A stretch of 64,000 nt of DNA, from the NCBI RefSeq assembly GCF_008868125.1, contig NZ_WAAQ01000002.1, forward strand, positions 744,001-808,000. The letters are read 5' to 3'. The translations under genes were made by a program, and so were the position numbers. This stretch comes from Microbacterium maritypicum (GTDB lineage: Bacteria; Actinomycetota; Actinomycetes; Actinomycetales; Microbacteriaceae). This document shows, in pieces, positions 62,705 to 64,000 of the stretch (position 1 is its first letter; each line of letters starts with the position of its first letter). Under the pieces are notes generated by a model. That model saw only the letters and a list, made by a program, of their open reading frames with translations, was not told the origin of the DNA and searched no databases.

Positions 62705-62772
62705 GACGAACGGACGCGCCCAGGGGCCGGCGAACCTGGGGATGCCGCCACCGGGGTGTCGGCGGGGTGGGG

Positions 62773-62778
62773 CAGAGT
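62773..62778 (+). promoter_or_regulatory. -10 box of leaderless recQ-like mRNA
   Basis: CAGAGT lies exactly six bases before the ATG at 62785, the same hexamer and spacing as at the ada gene. Confidence 0.4.
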
Positions 62779-62784
62779 GGGAAC

Positions 62785-64000
62785 ATGACCTCCGTAGCCT
62801 CTACCGACACTCGCGAGGCCGCCCGCGCGGCGCTGCGCGAGCTCGTCGGCCGCTCAGACGCCGACTTCCACGACGGCCAGTACGAGGCGATCGAGGCGCT
62901 CGTCGAAGGGCGCCGCCGCGCGCTGGTGGCGCAGCGCACCGGCTGGGGCAAGTCGGCGGTCTATTTCGTCGCGACGCTGCTGCTGCGGCGTCAGGGGGCG
63001 GGGCCGACCGTGCTCGTGTCGCCGCTGCTGGCGCTCATGCGCGACCAGATCGCGGCCGCCGAGCGTGCAGGGGTGCGTGCGGTCGCGATCAACTCCACCA
63101 ATGCGCACGAGTGGACCGACGTGCTCGGGCAGCTCGACCGCGACGAGGTCGACGTCCTGCTGGTCTCGCCGGAGAGGCTCAACAACCCGGCCTTCCGTGA
63201 GCAGCAGCTGCCGGCGCTCGTTCGCCGCATCGGGATGCTCGTCGTCGACGAGGCGCACTGCATCAGCGACTGGGGCCACGATTTCCGCCCCGACTACCGG
63301 CGGCTGCGCGACCTGATCGCCCAGATGCCCGCCGATGTGCCGGTGCTCGCGACCACCGCGACGGCGAACAGCCGGGTCGTGGCGGATGTGGCGGAGCAGC
63401 TCGGCAGCCTCCAGGCGGGTGGCGATCTGCGCGGCGATTCCGGAGCAGAGCCGGTGCTCACGATCCGCGGACCGCTCGCGCGTACCTCGCTGCGCCTCGG
63501 CGTGCTGCGCCTGCGCGATTCGGCGAGCCGCCTCGCGTGGCTGCTGAGCCACCTCGACGATCTTCCCGGTTCCGGCATCATCTACACGCTGACCGTCGCG
63601 GCTGCCGTCGACACCGCCCGCCTGCTGCGAGATCACGGGCACGACGTGCGGGCCTACACCGGGCAGACCGACACCGAGGAGCGCGCCGAGTCCGAGGGCA
63701 TGCTCAAGCGCAACGAGGTCAAGGCTCTGGTCGCCACGAGCGCGCTGGGCATGGGCTTCGACAAACCCGATCTGGGATTCGTGCTGCACCTCGGAGCGCC
63801 GTCGTCTCCCGTGGCGTACTACCAGCAGGTGGGTCGTGCCGGCCGTGCGAGTGAGAGCGCCGACGTGCTGCTGCTGCCGGGGGTCGAAGACCGCGACATC
63901 TGGCACTACTTCGCGACGGCCTCGATGCCGGATCGGGAACGCGCGGAGCGAGTGATCGACGCGCTCGGCGATGCGCCGATCTCGACGCCGGCGCTCGAGG
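62785..64000 (+). CDS. RecQ-like DEAD/DEAH-box DNA helicase, 3' truncated by window edge
   Basis: 405 residues are visible and the frame is open to the last base. Seen in order: the Gln motif near HDGQYEAIEAL, Walker A QRTGWGKSAVYF, motif II VVDEAHCISDWGHDFRPDYRRL with the RecQ-type CISDWGHDFR loop, motif III LATTATA, motif V ATSALGMGFDKPDL and motif VI YYQQVGRAGRAS. It unwinds DNA in repair or recombination. Actinobacterial members of this group often have long C-terminal extensions, which lie beyond the window. The mRNA appears leaderless. Confidence 0.92.
   Translation, partial: MTSVASTDTREAARAALRELVGRSDADFHDGQYEAIEALVEGRRRALVAQRTGWGKSAVYFVATLLLRRQGAGPTVLVSPLLALMRDQIAAAERAGVRAVAINSTNAHEWTDVLGQLDRDEVDVLLVSPERLNNPAFREQQLPALVRRIGMLVVDEAHCISDWGHDFRPDYRRLRDLIAQMPADVPVLATTATANSRVVADVAEQLGSLQAGGDLRGDSGAEPVLTIRGPLARTSLRLGVLRLRDSASRLAWLLSHLDDLPGSGIIYTLTVAAAVDTARLLRDHGHDVRAYTGQTDTEERAESEGMLKRNEVKALVATSALGMGFDKPDLGFVLHLGAPSSPVAYYQQVGRAGRASESADVLLLPGVEDRDIWHYFATASMPDRERAERVIDALGDAPISTPALE

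Overview
The window looks like chromosomal DNA of a high-GC actinobacterium, most likely Microbacterium or a close relative in the Microbacteriaceae. This is inferred from the strong G/C bias at third codon positions, a monomeric NADP isocitrate dehydrogenase, an Ada-AlkA fusion next to ogt, actinobacterial paa and hpa gene orders, and many start codons sitting exactly six bases behind a TANNNT box (leaderless mRNAs). No rRNA, tRNA, insertion sequence, phage gene or CRISPR array was seen. The window opens inside purH and ends inside a recQ-like helicase gene.

Layout. 0-9.5 kb: purH 3' end; ada-alkA and ogt (alkylation repair); an M19 dipeptidase; a heterodimeric ABC exporter preceded by a 21-codon leader peptide and a hairpin, as in the Bacillus bmrBCD operon. 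9.5-13.6 kb: monomeric icd and a YkuD L,D-transpeptidase. 13.6-29.3 kb: a large amino-sugar and D-amino-acid region. It has RidA divergent from a D-serine-dehydratase-like PLP enzyme; a 1090-residue fusion of an N-acyl-D-amino-acid deacylase with a GH20 hexosaminidase; a ROK repressor with its operator on its own start codon; a ROK kinase; nagB; then nagA and a second GH20. Together they could release, deacetylate, phosphorylate and deaminate GlcNAc, and use acylated D-amino compounds, as in recycling of wall or chitin fragments. In the same region are NUDIX, GlcD-like oxidase and small membrane protein genes and a 682-residue sigma / anti-sigma / membrane / extracytoplasmic fusion.

The most interesting stretch is 25.85-26.56 kb, the only long gene-free region. 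It carries two nearly identical 213-bp units 249 bp apart. Each has a promoter-like block, about 160 nt of structured, apparently non-coding sequence, and a strong terminator hairpin. The promoter-like block (GAGAAGTCGCGTRATGA, 14 bases, CGTCTC) also occurs, in the correct orientation and spacing, upstream of the adjacent sigma gene. I read this as an autoregulated membrane-tethered sigma factor that also drives twin small RNAs. I know of no described example, but I could not search for one.

29.3-31.7 kb: a ZTP riboswitch ahead of glyA-folD. 33-43.9 kb: homoprotocatechuate meta-cleavage (GntR regulator, hpaE, hpaD, hpaH, hpaI, a FAH-RraA fusion, an MHS-type transporter), then an IclR regulator divergent from a flavin aromatic hydroxylase across a double operator. 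44-47.5 kb: a DrrAB-like ABC exporter with a DesKR-like two-component system and a 30-bp perfect palindrome. 47.6-57.6 kb: VOC proteins, a TPP enzyme, a phosphoribosyltransferase, an ATP-dependent DNA ligase, and a 1600-residue DUF4132-type protein with a small partner gene. 57.6-62.2 kb: paaABCDE and an enoyl-CoA hydratase (phenylacetyl-CoA epoxidation) behind a TetR-type palindrome. 62.3-64 kb: a small unknown gene and the recQ-like helicase.
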